Assembly: GCA_038137215.1 (NCBI GenBank)
Contig: JAYQBG010000003.1
Location: forward strand, 1 to 64,000
Direction of reading: 5' to 3'
Source: JABJAG01 sp038137215
GTDB lineage: Bacteria > Pseudomonadota > Alphaproteobacteria > UBA6615
Length of the DNA stretch: 64,000 nt
Shown piece by piece: positions 45,427-55,103 of this stretch. Numbering within the stretch: position 1 is the stretch's first letter; every line of letters begins with the position of its first letter. Below the pieces are notes generated by a model. It was not told where the DNA came from and did no database searches. It worked only from the letters and a program-made list of their open reading frames with translations. The translations under genes and the position numbers were made by a program.

Positions 45427-46563
45427 CTATTCCGCTGCGAAGGGCAGCTTGCCGTCTTTCTCAGCACGGGCAGCTTCGATCTCGGCGGCCTTCTCCTCAA
45501 CCAGCTCCACCAGATGGTCGACAATGTCGCCGTCCTGCAGGCGATGATGCGGCTGTCCGGCGATATAGACCTGGTGCGTTCCGCGGCCACCGCCGGTGAA
45601 CCCGATATCGGTCATCGTCGCTTCGCCGGGGCCGTTCACCACACATCCGATCACCGAAACGGTCAGGGGCGTGGTGATATGAGAAAGACGTTCTTCGAGC
45701 ACGCGGACGGTTTCGATCACGTCGTATTGCTGCCGGGCGCAGGAGGGGCAGGAAATCACGTTGACCCCGCGATGACGCAGACCCAGCGATTTCAGCATGT
45801 CGAAGCCGACCTTCACCTCTTCGACGGGGTCTGCGGAAAGCGACACCCGAAGCGTGTCGCCAATGCCCGACCACAACAGCATGCCCAGTCCGATGGAGGA
45901 TTTCACGGTCCCGCTGCGAAGCCCGCCAGCCTCGGTGATACCGATATGCAGCGGGTAGTCGCAGGCTTCGGCCAGCCCCTGATAGGAGGCGACAGCGAGG
46001 AAGATATCGGACGCCTTGACCGAAACCTTGAACTCGAAGAAGTCCTCATCCTCCAGCATACGGACGGAATTCAGGGCACTTTCGACCAGCGCCTCCGGGC
46101 AGGGTTCGCCGTATTTTTCGAGAAGTTCCTTTTCCAGACTGCCGCCATTGACGCCGATCCGCATGCTGCAGTTGTTGTCCTTGGCCGCCTTTACGACTTC
46201 ACGAACCCGTTCGGCAGATCCGATATTGCCCGGATTGAGACGTAGACAGGCCGCTCCGGCCTCGGCCGCCTCGATGGCGCGCTGATAGTGGAAATGAATA
46301 TCGGCCACGATAGGAACTGTCACTTCGGGCAGAATTTCGTGGAGCGCCTTCGTGCTCTCTTCATCAGGGCAGGACACCCGGACGATGTCGGCACCGGCAA
46401 CCTCAAGCGCCCGAATCTGGGCAATGGTGCCCGCCACATCGGTGGTGCGGGTGTTGGTCATCGACTGAACCGAGATCGGCGCATCGCCCCCGACAGGGAC
46501 ATTGCCCACCATGATCTGGCGGCGCTTGCGGCGCTCGATATCGCGATAGGGACGCACACTCAT
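45427..46563 (-). CDS. ispG: 4-hydroxy-3-methylbut-2-enyl diphosphate synthase IspG
   Basis: 378-residue [4Fe-4S] enzyme of the MEP isoprenoid pathway, making HMBPP from methylerythritol cyclodiphosphate. The barrel domain opens with VGNVPVGGDAPISVQSMTNT, and the cluster cysteines are in ISCPSCARQQYD and VIGCVVNGPGEA. A final Ala/Glu/Lys-rich tail follows. It lies in rodZ-ispG-hisS on the minus strand. Confidence 0.97.
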   Translation of the reverse strand: MSVRPYRDIERRKRRQIMVGNVPVGGDAPISVQSMTNTRTTDVAGTIAQIRALEVAGADIVRVSCPDEESTKALHEILPEVTVPIVADIHFHYQRAIEAAEAGAACLRLNPGNIGSAERVREVVKAAKDNNCSMRIGVNGGSLEKELLEKYGEPCPEALVESALNSVRMLEDEDFFEFKVSVKASDIFLAVASYQGLAEACDYPLHIGITEAGGLRSGTVKSSIGLGMLLWSGIGDTLRVSLSADPVEEVKVGFDMLKSLGLRHRGVNVISCPSCARQQYDVIETVRVLEERLSHITTPLTVSVIGCVVNGPGEATMTDIGFTGGGRGTHQVYIAGQPHHRLQDGDIVDHLVELVEEKAAEIEAARAEKDGKLPFAAE

Positions 46564-46652
46564 GATCTGCTCAAATCCTTGCCTTGTGACGGAACCGGTT
46601 ATGTAACACGCACACTGCCCCGCGGAAATTCAAAAGGCACCGCGATCCCGGC

Positions 46653-48005
46653 CTACTGGGCAACCGCCGTGCCGGACTTCAGTAGCTCCGGGTCGAGCCG
46701 GACATCGCGCCGGATATCGCCGCGATTGCCAATCGCGGGCACGGCCACGCCATCGACCTCGATTTCGAGGCCGCCGGCATTGTTGGTCCGCAGGCTCAGC
46801 CCCGGCCGATTAGGCACCAGGTATTTGTCACCCGGGCGGAGCATCTGTGTCAGCAATGCGTTTTCCTGACTGTCCATGACCTGCACCCAGGTGTCGGCAT
46901 CCACTGCGCTGACGACAATGCGGGCATCGCGATTGACTGTTCCATAGGTGCGCGCATCGGTATTCGCGGCCGTGACCGAGGGTGTCTCCGGAATCGCCGG
47001 CAGACCGGACGTCTCGCTGTCTCCCGCAGGTTCAGACGGTTCCACAGGGACAGCGACACCAACATTCGATCCAGAGGCTTCGGCCGGATTCCCGGTTTCG
47101 GTCGCAACGGCTGCCGTATCCGGCTCCACCGGTGCCGCGGGCGTATCCGGAGCGTTGTCGGTCTGATTCGCGGCAGGCGCGTGCGCCGGACTGGAGACGG
47201 GGTTAGAAACACTGGCTGGTTCCGTCACATCCGCCACGATCTCATTGGGAGACGCCTCGTCGATCGCTTCGGAAACCGAAGCCTCGCCAACAGTGTCGCG
47301 TTCGGTTGCTGGTTCCGTGACGGGCACCTCGACTGTTTCGACAACATCCCCGGATGCCGGTGCGCCTGGCGTGGCAACCGGCTCGGAGACAGGCGCGACC
47401 GGTGCCTCGGCTGCCGGTTTCACGGCAGCAGCCGGTTCCGTGGCGGCGGTTTGCGGGATCGTGGTTTCTGACGTGTCGGCGGTCGCGACCGGGGCCGGAT
47501 CGGACGACCCGGTCAGAACCTCCTGCGGGGGCGCAGGCACGCGCACCACTTCGATGTTTCTCTGGTCCTGCCACCAATACCAGCCACCAAAGCCACCGGC
47601 CGCGATCAGCAGGCAGAGTGTCACCACAACGCCGCCGGGGAAACGGCCCTCGGGCACCGGGGTTAGAAAATCGAGCTGCTGGTCCGCTTCGATCCCCTGC
47701 ATTTCCGATTTGAACCGGTCCACCGTTTCCGGCACGTCGAGGCGCAGATAGGTGGCGTAGGAGCGGATGAATCCGACCGCATATGCCGCACCGGGCAGTT
47801 CGTCGAACCGACCGTCCTCGATCGCCTCGAGATAGACGCGGCGTATGCGCAGAGTCTGGGCGACATCGGCCACCGACTTTCCGGTGACTTCGCGCGCTTC
47901 CTTCAGAAACGCGCCAACATGATCTACACCTTCGACGGAATGCATCACATCGGGTTCCCCATCCTGGTCCAACACACGAAGCGATCGTGGCTTCAAACGT
48001 ACCAT
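46653..48005 (-). CDS. rodZ: RodZ-like HTH and DUF4115 membrane protein
   Basis: 450-residue bitopic protein. An N-terminal helix-turn-helix (VGAFLKEAREVTGKSVADVA to AVGFIRSYATYLRLD, residues 29-95) is followed by one membrane segment (GVVVTLCLLIAAGGFGGWYW, near 125-145), a long Pro/Ala/Thr/Val-rich periplasmic linker of about 200 residues, and the C-terminal DUF4115 domain (from IVVSAVDADTWVQVMD). RodZ links the MreB cytoskeleton to the cell wall machinery through the HTH domain. Its position before ispG is the common alphaproteobacterial arrangement. Confidence 0.88.
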   Translation of the reverse strand: MVRLKPRSLRVLDQDGEPDVMHSVEGVDHVGAFLKEAREVTGKSVADVAQTLRIRRVYLEAIEDGRFDELPGAAYAVGFIRSYATYLRLDVPETVDRFKSEMQGIEADQQLDFLTPVPEGRFPGGVVVTLCLLIAAGGFGGWYWWQDQRNIEVVRVPAPPQEVLTGSSDPAPVATADTSETTIPQTAATEPAAAVKPAAEAPVAPVSEPVATPGAPASGDVVETVEVPVTEPATERDTVGEASVSEAIDEASPNEIVADVTEPASVSNPVSSPAHAPAANQTDNAPDTPAAPVEPDTAAVATETGNPAEASGSNVGVAVPVEPSEPAGDSETSGLPAIPETPSVTAANTDARTYGTVNRDARIVVSAVDADTWVQVMDSQENALLTQMLRPGDKYLVPNRPGLSLRTNNAGGLEIEVDGVAVPAIGNRGDIRRDVRLDPELLKSGTAVAQ

Positions 48006-48176
48006 CGAGTTCTCTGCCCGCCAGTGTCGCCAAATTCGACCGGGCGGACGTCCAGTTCATCTACGCCGAAAAATCCCGTCCGTGCTCCGGCGATTACGCC
48101 TTAAGTCGCGAAAATAAAACGAAATTCACGGAAACAACACGCGTTCCTACCAAAAGGGACTCGGCGCTGCAATGAT

Positions 48177-50456
48177 TTAGACCTCAACCCCGTGGTCACG
48201 GGCGAAGTCACGAAGGTGCCTGCGTATGCTGGGCGCACCGGAATGTAACAGCCCCGCCTGATAGGCCTGCAAATCCGCCAGACAAAGCGAGCGGATCATG
48301 GCCTTCACCGGACCCACCCCGGCAGCGGACATGGACAGACGATCATAGCCCAGCCCGATCAGGGCCATGGCCGCCAGCGGATCGCCGGCCATCTCGCCAC
48401 AGACCGTCAGCGGCGTAGCATTGTTGCGACATTCGGCAGCAACCTGCCCAAGAAACTTGAGAACGGCCGGCGCCAACACGTCGTAGCGTCCTTCCAGCCT
48501 CGGATTTCCGCGGTCCGAGGCAAAAAGAAATTGTACAAGATCGTTGCTGCCGACGGACAGAAAATCGATCTGCGGCAACAGGCGGTCCAGTTGCATCGCA
48601 AGCGCGGGAACCTCGAGCATGACGCCCACCCGAATATTTTCGGGGACTGTCCGGCCCTGCCGCGCCGCGCGGTCCAGTTCCATATTCAGGAGGCTGCGCA
48701 GGGCCTCATATTCGGCGACCTGTGCCACCATCGGGAACATGACCGCCAGGTCGCGCGTCCCCGACGCTTCGATCAGGGCCCGCAACTGATGTCGCAGCAT
48801 GGCAGGCCGGTCCAGGGCGATCCGCGATGCGCGCCAACCCATGGCCGGGTTTTCCTCGGCGCCGCTCTCCAGATAAGGTAACGCCTTGTCCCCCCCGATA
48901 TCGAGCGTGCGGAACACCACGGGTCTTCCGTCAGCAACGTCGAGCATCTGGGAATAGAATTCCGTCTGGGCCGCGACATCGGGATAGGTTGCGCGGATCA
49001 TGAACGGAATTTCCGTGCGGTAGAGGCCGACACCTTCCGCGCCGGTCTCTGTCAGATGATCCATATCCGCGCGCAATCCGGCATTGAGCAGCAGCGAGAT
49101 CTGCTTGCCGTCGGTGGTCACAGCCGGTGTATCGCGCAGATTGCGATAGGCTTCGAGCCGTGCCCCGCGGGCTTCGAGTGTCTGTTCAAAGCTGGCAGAA
49201 ACCTCGTCACCCGGCCGCAGATAGACCACGCCATTCTCGGCATCCACCAGCACATCGTCGCCAGTTTCCGTGCGCGAGAGAAGACCGTTCAGACGGCCGA
49301 TCATCGGAATGTTCAGGGCACGCGCAACAATCGTGGCGTGGGCCGTGGCCGAACCTTCTTCGAGCAGAACTGCCGAGAGGACACCTGGCTCATAGTTCAG
49401 CAATTCGGCCGGGCCCAGGGACCGGGCCACCAGAGCCGTATTTTCCGGCAATTGCATACCGTCGGTTTCGCCCGCGCCGGTGAGCTGACGCAACAGCCGG
49501 TTGGTCAATTCTTCGAAATCCAGCAATCGTTCGCGCAACAGAGCGCTGCTGGCCTGGGCCAGCCGGGACCGGGTTTCCTCCTGTACGCGCTGTACAGCGG
49601 CTTCCGCGGAGAATCCAAGTCCGATCGCCTCGTTGATGCGCCGCATCCAGCCCTGGTCCTCGGCAAACATGCGGAAGGTTTCCAGCACTTCGCGATGCTC
49701 ACCAGCACCGGAAATCTCGGGGCGCTCGAGCGCTTCGTCGAGTTGAAGATGCAGGGCATCGAGCGCCAGACGGAGGCGTTCGCGCTCCTCGGCCGCATCC
49801 TCGCTGAGCATATGATCAATCGTCACACGCGGACGGTGTACAAGCGCGGTGCCGATCGTCAGGCCGCCACTATAGGGCGTGCCTTCAAGGCGCAGCGGCA
49901 GGCCCGCGCTTTCACTGTCGTATCGGGACTCATCAACCTCGAGAACCTCTCCCCCGGCGATCATCTCGGCGAGAACCATCGCCGTGGTCTCGAGCGTCTC
50001 GATTTCTTCCTCGCCGTAATTGCGCTGGGTGCGGTTCTGAAGCACCAGAACCCCGAGCACCCGACCGCCGCGCAGGATCGGCACCCCCATGAGCGAGGAA
50101 TAGCGTTCCTCACCCGTCTCCGGGCGATAGGCAAACAGCGGATGGCTTTGTGCATCGGCCAGCGCCACGGGCATGGCCTGGGCCGCCACGAAGCCGACCA
50201 GGCCCTCGCCCACCATCAACCGCGTGTTGTGTACCGCATCGGCGCGCAACCCTTCGGTGGCGAACAGTTCCAGGACATCGCCCGCACGGCGCACATAGAT
50301 CGAGCACACCTCGGCGACCAGTTCCCGCGCAATCAGTGTGGCGATCCGGTCCAGACGTTCCTGCGAAGAGTCCGGCGCCGCCATGATGTCGCGCAACTGA
50401 CGCAGCAGGCGGCGGGCACCGACCCATCCGGCATTCGGTGACGTCGCATTGCTCAT
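48177..50456 (-). CDS. ptsP: PEP-protein phosphotransferase PtsP (EI-Ntr)
   Basis: 759-residue first enzyme of the nitrogen phosphotransferase system. An N-terminal GAF domain (about 20-160, LVAEVCSIYVRRAGDVLEL) precedes the EI part: the swivelling phospho-His domain with ATAHATIVARALNIPMIGR, where the His is phosphorylated, and the C-terminal PEP-binding barrel with FRTLDIGGDKALPYL and SVGSNDLVQFLFASDR. PtsP passes phosphate to NPr and EIIA-Ntr, signalling nitrogen and potassium status. It lies 82 bases downstream of lysC on the same strand. Confidence 0.95.
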   Translation of the reverse strand: MSNATSPNAGWVGARRLLRQLRDIMAAPDSSQERLDRIATLIARELVAEVCSIYVRRAGDVLELFATEGLRADAVHNTRLMVGEGLVGFVAAQAMPVALADAQSHPLFAYRPETGEERYSSLMGVPILRGGRVLGVLVLQNRTQRNYGEEEIETLETTAMVLAEMIAGGEVLEVDESRYDSESAGLPLRLEGTPYSGGLTIGTALVHRPRVTIDHMLSEDAAEERERLRLALDALHLQLDEALERPEISGAGEHREVLETFRMFAEDQGWMRRINEAIGLGFSAEAAVQRVQEETRSRLAQASSALLRERLLDFEELTNRLLRQLTGAGETDGMQLPENTALVARSLGPAELLNYEPGVLSAVLLEEGSATAHATIVARALNIPMIGRLNGLLSRTETGDDVLVDAENGVVYLRPGDEVSASFEQTLEARGARLEAYRNLRDTPAVTTDGKQISLLLNAGLRADMDHLTETGAEGVGLYRTEIPFMIRATYPDVAAQTEFYSQMLDVADGRPVVFRTLDIGGDKALPYLESGAEENPAMGWRASRIALDRPAMLRHQLRALIEASGTRDLAVMFPMVAQVAEYEALRSLLNMELDRAARQGRTVPENIRVGVMLEVPALAMQLDRLLPQIDFLSVGSNDLVQFLFASDRGNPRLEGRYDVLAPAVLKFLGQVAAECRNNATPLTVCGEMAGDPLAAMALIGLGYDRLSMSAAGVGPVKAMIRSLCLADLQAYQAGLLHSGAPSIRRHLRDFARDHGVEV

Positions 50457-50538
50457 GATGCAGCCCTCCTCGTCAGCCCCACCGAAGCGCGGCTTCGACC
50501 GGGCTCGGATGGGGCGAAGCGTGAGGGCATATCCGCGA

Positions 50539-51774
50539 TCAGGCGGCGTCCAGGCCGTAAACGTTGTGGAGCGCGCGGAGTGCCAGTTCGGTGAACTCCT
50601 CGGCGATCAGAACACTGATCTTGATCTCCGAGGTCGAGATCACCTGGATATTGATTCCGCGTTCGGCCAGCGAGGAGAACATGCGCTGGGCGACACCGGC
50701 ATGGCTGCGCATGCCGACACCGACAACCGAGACCTTCACCACATTGGCATCGGGCACCAGATCGGTGTAGCCGAGATCGTCCTTGCGTTCGTTCAGAATT
50801 TCGATCGCACGGTCTAGATCGCCACGGGTCACGGTAAAGGTCATGTCCGTGCTGCTGCCGTCTTCGGACACGTTCTGCACGATCATGTCGACGTTGACGT
50901 TCGCATCGGCGAGCGGACCGAAGATCGCGGCCGCCACGCCGGGGCGGTCCGCCACGCGCATCAGGGTGATTTTGGCTTCATCGCGGCTATAGGTGACGCC
51001 GCTGACAATTTCATGTTCCACGATATCTTCCTCGTCCACCACCATTGTGCCGGGCAGTTCACTGCCGATCGCGTCATCGAATGATGAAAGCACCTGTACC
51101 GGCACGCCGTGGTTCATGGCCAGCTCAACCGAGCGGGTCTGCAAGACCTTGGCGCCCAGGGATGCCATTTCCAGCATCTCCTCATAGGTAATCTTATCGA
51201 GCTTGCGGGCACGCGTCACGATCCGGGGGTCGGAAGTATAGACCCCGTTCACATCGGTATAGATGTCGCAACGGTCCGCGCGCAGGGCCGCGGCAAGCGC
51301 CACCGCCGTCGTATCGGAGCCGCCCCGGCCCAGTGTGGTGATACGTTTATCGGGTCCGATGCCCTGAAAACCGGCCAGCACGCAGACCTGGTTGTCGTCG
51401 AAGCGACGTTCCATTTCCGCGATCTCGATGCCCTCGATCCGCGCGCGCGCGTGGGCGTCCGAGGTCCGGATCGGCACCTGCCAACCCAGCCAGGAACGCG
51501 CGGACACGCCCTGTTCCTGCAGACAGATCGCCAGCAGGCCGGCGGTCACCTGTTCGCCCGTCGAGACGACCACGTCGTACTCGCGGGCATCGTGCATCGA
51601 ATGTGCGGCCCGGGTGAGGTCCACGAGATCGTTGGTCACCCCGGCCATGGCCGAGACCACAACGGCGATCTGGTGCCCGGCCTCATGCTCGCGCTTGACC
51701 CGCGCGGCCACGGCGCGAATTCGATCAAGGTCGGCGACAGAGGTGCCGCCAAATTTCGCTACGATGCGACTCAT
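50539..51774 (-). CDS. lysC: aspartate kinase
   Basis: 411-residue aspartokinase, the first step to lysine, threonine, methionine and diaminopimelate. The kinase domain opens VAKFGGTSVADLDRIR and includes TLGRGGSDTTAVALA; the C-terminal half has two ACT domains (ITLMRVADRPGVAAAIFGPL and VSVVGVGMRSHAGVAQRM) for feedback control by lysine and/or threonine. The ATG at 51774 was preferred over one four codons earlier because GGAAGAG lies just before it. It is upstream of ptsP and divergent from ubiG. Confidence 0.96.
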   Translation of the reverse strand: MSRIVAKFGGTSVADLDRIRAVAARVKREHEAGHQIAVVVSAMAGVTNDLVDLTRAAHSMHDAREYDVVVSTGEQVTAGLLAICLQEQGVSARSWLGWQVPIRTSDAHARARIEGIEIAEMERRFDDNQVCVLAGFQGIGPDKRITTLGRGGSDTTAVALAAALRADRCDIYTDVNGVYTSDPRIVTRARKLDKITYEEMLEMASLGAKVLQTRSVELAMNHGVPVQVLSSFDDAIGSELPGTMVVDEEDIVEHEIVSGVTYSRDEAKITLMRVADRPGVAAAIFGPLADANVNVDMIVQNVSEDGSSTDMTFTVTRGDLDRAIEILNERKDDLGYTDLVPDANVVKVSVVGVGMRSHAGVAQRMFSSLAERGINIQVISTSEIKISVLIAEEFTELALRALHNVYGLDAA

Positions 51775-51805
51775 GGTCTCTTCCATTGCGCTGGCCGCCG
51801 CACGC

Positions 51806-51819
51806 GCTCATATATGAGC
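51806..51819. promoter_or_regulatory. palindrome in the lysC-ubiG divergent region
   Basis: Perfect 14-base palindrome GCTCATATATGAGC, 32 bases upstream of the lysC start in an otherwise GC-rich region. It could be an operator or part of a promoter; no regulator is known for it. Confidence 0.35.
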
Positions 51820-51939
51820 ACAGGGCGCTTCCGGCGCGCGATTCTGGTCCGGCAGGACCGGATAAGCGTATAGGCGGCGTATCCATACTCAGCCCGAACC
51901 CCGCTTGCAAGCGCGCGCATGGGTCGGCAGGGAAGACCG

Positions 51940-52701
51940 ATGACGATAACCGCAGAGTTCAGCACCGGCAATTCACGCGATCCGGCGGAACTGGAAAAGT
52001 TTCGCCGCATGGCCACCGAATGGTGGGACCCGGAGGGTAAGTTCAAGCCGCTTCACAGGTTCAATCCGGTTCGCCTGGAGTATATCCGCGACAAGGCCTG
52101 CACCCATCTCAACCGCAGCAGCGATCACATCCGGCCGCTGGAAGGGCTCAGACTGCTCGATGTGGGTTGTGGCGGCGGGCTGCTGTGCGAACCCATGGCG
52201 CGGCTGGGTGCACAGGTCACCGGCATCGACGCGCTGGAACAGAATATCGAGATCGCCTCCCTGCACGCCGGAGAGGTCGATCTGGCGATCGACTACCGCG
52301 CCACCACGGCCGAAGAGTTGCGCGCCCGGGGTGAAACCTTCGATATCGTGCTCAGCATGGAAGTGGTCGAGCACGTCGCCGACCCGTTTGCCTTCCTCGA
52401 GAGCGTGGGAAACCTCGTCGCGCCGGGCGGGCTTGCCTTCGCTGCCACGCTCAACCGCACGCCCAAGGCCTTTGCGCTGGCCATCGTCGGCGGCGAGTAC
52501 ATCATGCGCTGGCTGCCGCGCGGCACCCATAACTGGCGCAAATTCGTCAAACCATCGGAAATGGTGGAAGGCCTGTCGGCGGGTGGAATCGAGATGCAGG
52601 AACTGACCGGCGTTGTCTTCAACCCGCTCAACGGCACATGGTCCACCAACGACCGCGATCTCGACGTGAACTATATGGGTGTGGGGCGCAAAGCCGCCTA
52701 G
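51940..52701 (+). CDS. ubiG: ubiquinone biosynthesis O-methyltransferase UbiG
   Basis: 253-residue SAM-dependent enzyme that carries out both O-methylations in ubiquinone synthesis. It begins ITAEFSTGNSRDPAELEKFR and has WWDPEGKFKPLHRFNPVRL, the SAM motif LLDVGCGGGLLCEPMARLGA, and RTPKAFALAIVGGEYIMRWL with PRGTHNW, all diagnostic of UbiG. The ATG at 51940 has GGGAAG before it and was chosen over an ATG seven codons earlier. It overlaps the convergent DUF1178 gene by four bases. Confidence 0.96.
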   Translation: MTITAEFSTGNSRDPAELEKFRRMATEWWDPEGKFKPLHRFNPVRLEYIRDKACTHLNRSSDHIRPLEGLRLLDVGCGGGLLCEPMARLGAQVTGIDALEQNIEIASLHAGEVDLAIDYRATTAEELRARGETFDIVLSMEVVEHVADPFAFLESVGNLVAPGGLAFAATLNRTPKAFALAIVGGEYIMRWLPRGTHNWRKFVKPSEMVEGLSAGGIEMQELTGVVFNPLNGTWSTNDRDLDVNYMGVGRKAA

Positions 52702-53123
52702 CTGTCGGTCCGTTTCGGCCAGGGCAACCGTCCGACCGGCACCCCTTCTTCGGCCAGATCCTGTGCTTCGTCCTCCGACGCATTGCCGTATATCGGGCGC
52801 TCCTCGGACTCGCCGTAGTAAATCTTACGCGCCTCATCGGGGAATTCGTCGCCGACATCGTCGAAATTGGTTTCGACGTAATCGCGCACTTCACCCAGCA
52901 TCTTCCGAAGCTTCTTGGCCTGCTCGGCCTTTTCAATCCGCGTGGCCTGGACCTCGGACTTGGCGCCAATGGCCGGGGCCATGAGGGATTTTTCGATCCC
53001 TGTATCGCCACAAACCGGGCACTCGATCAATTTTTTCTTCGCCTGCTTGTCGAAATCGGCCGAGTTCCGGAACCAGCCCTCGAACTCGTGATCGTCCGTG
53101 CAGATGAGGTTGAAGCTAATCAT
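52698..53123 (-). CDS. DUF1178 family protein
   Basis: 141-residue alphaproteobacterial/betaproteobacterial-type DUF1178 protein. It begins MISFNLICTDDHEFEGWFRN and has a single CxxC (ECPVCGDTGIEKSLMAP) suggesting a zinc ribbon. The second half is acidic with the conserved GEVRDYVETNFDDVGDEF and AEEGVPVGRLPWP. Function is unknown. An ATG two codons earlier exists. Its stop overlaps that of ubiG; its start faces the methyltransferase gene at 53177. Confidence 0.9.
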   Translation of the reverse strand: MISFNLICTDDHEFEGWFRNSADFDKQAKKKLIECPVCGDTGIEKSLMAPAIGAKSEVQATRIEKAEQAKKLRKMLGEVRDYVETNFDDVGDEFPDEARKIYYGESEERPIYGNASEDEAQDLAEEGVPVGRLPWPKRTDS

Positions 53124-53176
53124 GTGCAAGAAATGCTGCTATTTGGAGAAGAATTCAAGACAGAAACGGCACCGCC

Positions 53177-53713
53177 ATGGTCACCGATGACAGGCCGGCC
53201 CCATCGGGCTGGATCACCAAATTTGCGCATCTGGCGCACGGCGCGGTGCTGGATGTCGCCTGTGGGTTGGGGCGTCACACCGTTTTTTTTGCCGATCAGA
53301 ATCTGCCGGTGACCGCCATCGACCGGGATATCTCGCGCCTGGGCGGCCTGCGCGACCACCCGAAGGTCACCGTGCTGGAAGCCGATCTGGAATCTGAAAC
53401 GCCCTGGCGGCCTGACCCGGCAGCCTGGGACACGATTGTTGTGACCAATTATCTGTGGCGCCCGCTTCTGCCCCACCTCGTGAGTGCTCTGCGGCCCGGC
53501 GGCGTGCTGATCTATGAAACCTTCGCGGCCGGCAACGAAGCCTTCGGCAAGCCCAAAAACCCGGACTTCCTGCTGCAGCCCGGCGAATTGCTCGATGTGG
53601 CCGGGACCAGCCTGACCGTCATCGCCTATGAGCATGGCGAGGTCGCCGATCCGAACCCGGCCGTTGTTCAGAGGATTTGTGCCATGCGCGGTGAGATCAC
53701 GGCGCGGCTCTGA
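53177..53713 (+). CDS. class I SAM-dependent methyltransferase
   Basis: 178-residue compact methyltransferase. The SAM motif is AVLDVACGLGRHTVFFADQN, the acidic residue after strand 2 is in VTAIDRDISRL, and strand 4 reads TIVVTNYLWRPLLPHLVSAL followed by LRPGGVLIYETF. It resembles the TehB-like and Rossmann-fold methyltransferases found next to DUF1178 genes. Substrate unknown. It converges with grxC with 6 bases between stops. Confidence 0.85.
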   Translation: MVTDDRPAPSGWITKFAHLAHGAVLDVACGLGRHTVFFADQNLPVTAIDRDISRLGGLRDHPKVTVLEADLESETPWRPDPAAWDTIVVTNYLWRPLLPHLVSALRPGGVLIYETFAAGNEAFGKPKNPDFLLQPGELLDVAGTSLTVIAYEHGEVADPNPAVVQRICAMRGEITARL

Positions 53714-53719
53714 GAGGCC

Positions 53720-53980
53720 TCAGGCGAGGCCGAGCTTGCTGTCCAGCTGTCCGGCTGATTCCAGCGCATAGAGATCATCACAACCGCCGACATGTTCATC
53801 ATCGATGAAAATCTGGGGCACGGAGGTCTTGCCTCCGGCGCGTGAGACCATCTCCTGCTTCTTGGCAGAGCTGAAGCTGACATCGGTTTCCTCGAAATCG
53901 ACGCCCTTCTCCTTCAAGAGCCGCTTGGCCGCCGAACAGAAGCCGCACATCATTCCGGTATAGATTTCGACCTTCGCCAT
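53720..53980 (-). CDS. grxC: glutaredoxin 3
   Basis: 86-residue glutaredoxin. The redox site is MCGFCSAAKRLL (CGFC instead of the common CPYC), with the cis-Pro in KTSVPQIFIDDEHVGG and the GSH-contacting GGCDDL. It reduces protein disulfides and glutathione mixed disulfides. It starts upstream of the phosphoribosyltransferase-like gene region on the same strand, separated by a palindromic repeat. Confidence 0.94.
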   Translation of the reverse strand: MAKVEIYTGMMCGFCSAAKRLLKEKGVDFEETDVSFSSAKKQEMVSRAGGKTSVPQIFIDDEHVGGCDDLYALESAGQLDSKLGLA

Positions 53981-54090
53981 CTTCGGTCTCCCGTTATTGC
54001 TTTTGGGTTATCTAGGTGACCTGCTGCGGTTTGACCAGAGGCAAGCCCAGATATGGCATCACATCGTCGTCAAAGAATGCGCTTCCCAGG

Positions 54091-54189
54091 CATCCTTCGA
54101 GACGGCACTTCGTGCCTCCTCAGGATGAGGATCGAGATATCCAAAAATCTCATCCTGAGGGGCGAGCCCGGCGAGCGTCTCGAAGGATG
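54091..54189. repeat. nested palindromic intergenic repeat
   Basis: Outer arms CATCCTTCGAGACG (54091-54104) and CGTCTCGAAGGATG (54176-54189) are perfect complements; inner arms CCTCAGGATGAG (54118-54129) and CTCATCCTGAGG (54149-54160) likewise. This belongs to a dispersed alphaproteobacterial repeat class and is related to the element at 15890-15954. It separates grxC from the ComF-family gene. Confidence 0.88.
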
Positions 54190-54228
54190 CTCAGAAAAGA
54201 TCAAAACCAAAAAATCTAAACAGAAGCC

Positions 54229-55014
54229 TTAGCGTGGCCGGTCCACACGGGCCAGGACCAGCGCATCCACGGTTTCCGCACCGGCTTTCAGCAGCGCGCG
54301 GGTACAGGCCTCCAGCGTCGCGCCGGTCGTATAGACGTCATCGATCAGCAACACCCGCCGTCCCCGCAACCCATCCGCGTGTCGCGCCTGAACGGCGAAG
54401 GCTCCGCGCACATTACGGTGGCGCTGGGATGCGTTCAGTCCGCCCTGGGTAGGGGCCGCCCGCGTCCGGCGCAAGAGGTCCGGCGCAAATTTCTCCGAAA
54501 CATCCGCCTCCCGGGCCAGTGCCTGCGTAAGTAGCGCCGACTGGTTGAAACGCCGCCGCCAGAGCCGCAGCGGATGCAGTGGCACCGGCGCAATCCAGTC
54601 GGCATCGGCGACGAGGTCGGCGCCCGCGCGGGCAAGCCAGCGTCCGAAGGCCGGCGCGCCATGCATCCGGTCGCGATGCTTGAGGCCGGTGATCAGGTCA
54701 CGGCTGACGTCATTGTAGAGAAACACCGCGCGCGCCCGTTCGAACACCGGGCGTTCGCGGGTGCAGGCCCCGCAAAGGGCGTCCGGCCCGTGATCGAATT
54801 CGAACGGCACACCGCAGGCATTGCAGAACGGCGCGGAGACAAACGCCGCATCCTCCCAGCAATCATAGCACAGCGCACCCGGCGCGGAGACCCGCGCATC
54901 ACAGGCCAGACACTGGGGCGGCAGCACCGTATCCAAAGCCGTATCGAACGCGGCGCGCGAAACCTTGCGCAGCACGCTTGAAACGCCCGATGTCGCACGC
55001 AACATGTCCATCAT
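54229..55014 (-). CDS. ComF family phosphoribosyltransferase-like protein
   Basis: 261-residue ComF-family protein. An N-terminal double zinc ribbon has four CxxC pairs (CLACDA, CYDC, CNACG, CGAC), followed by a type I phosphoribosyltransferase domain with the PRPP loop VLLIDDVYTTGATLEACT and FNQSALLTQALAREAD. In naturally competent bacteria ComF helps DNA uptake; elsewhere its role is unclear. The ATG at 55014 is one of three close ATG codons; its true start is open. It is divergent from the methyltransferase gene at 55104. Confidence 0.88.
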   Translation of the reverse strand: MMDMLRATSGVSSVLRKVSRAAFDTALDTVLPPQCLACDARVSAPGALCYDCWEDAAFVSAPFCNACGVPFEFDHGPDALCGACTRERPVFERARAVFLYNDVSRDLITGLKHRDRMHGAPAFGRWLARAGADLVADADWIAPVPLHPLRLWRRRFNQSALLTQALAREADVSEKFAPDLLRRTRAAPTQGGLNASQRHRNVRGAFAVQARHADGLRGRRVLLIDDVYTTGATLEACTRALLKAGAETVDALVLARVDRPR

Positions 55015-55103
55015 GGTGCAATCAGGCCCCGCCCGTCCCCGACGAGTCAATCGCCGCGCGCGTCTGCATGGCGCTGCCGTGCGACGCGTGCGATAAAATC
55101 AGC

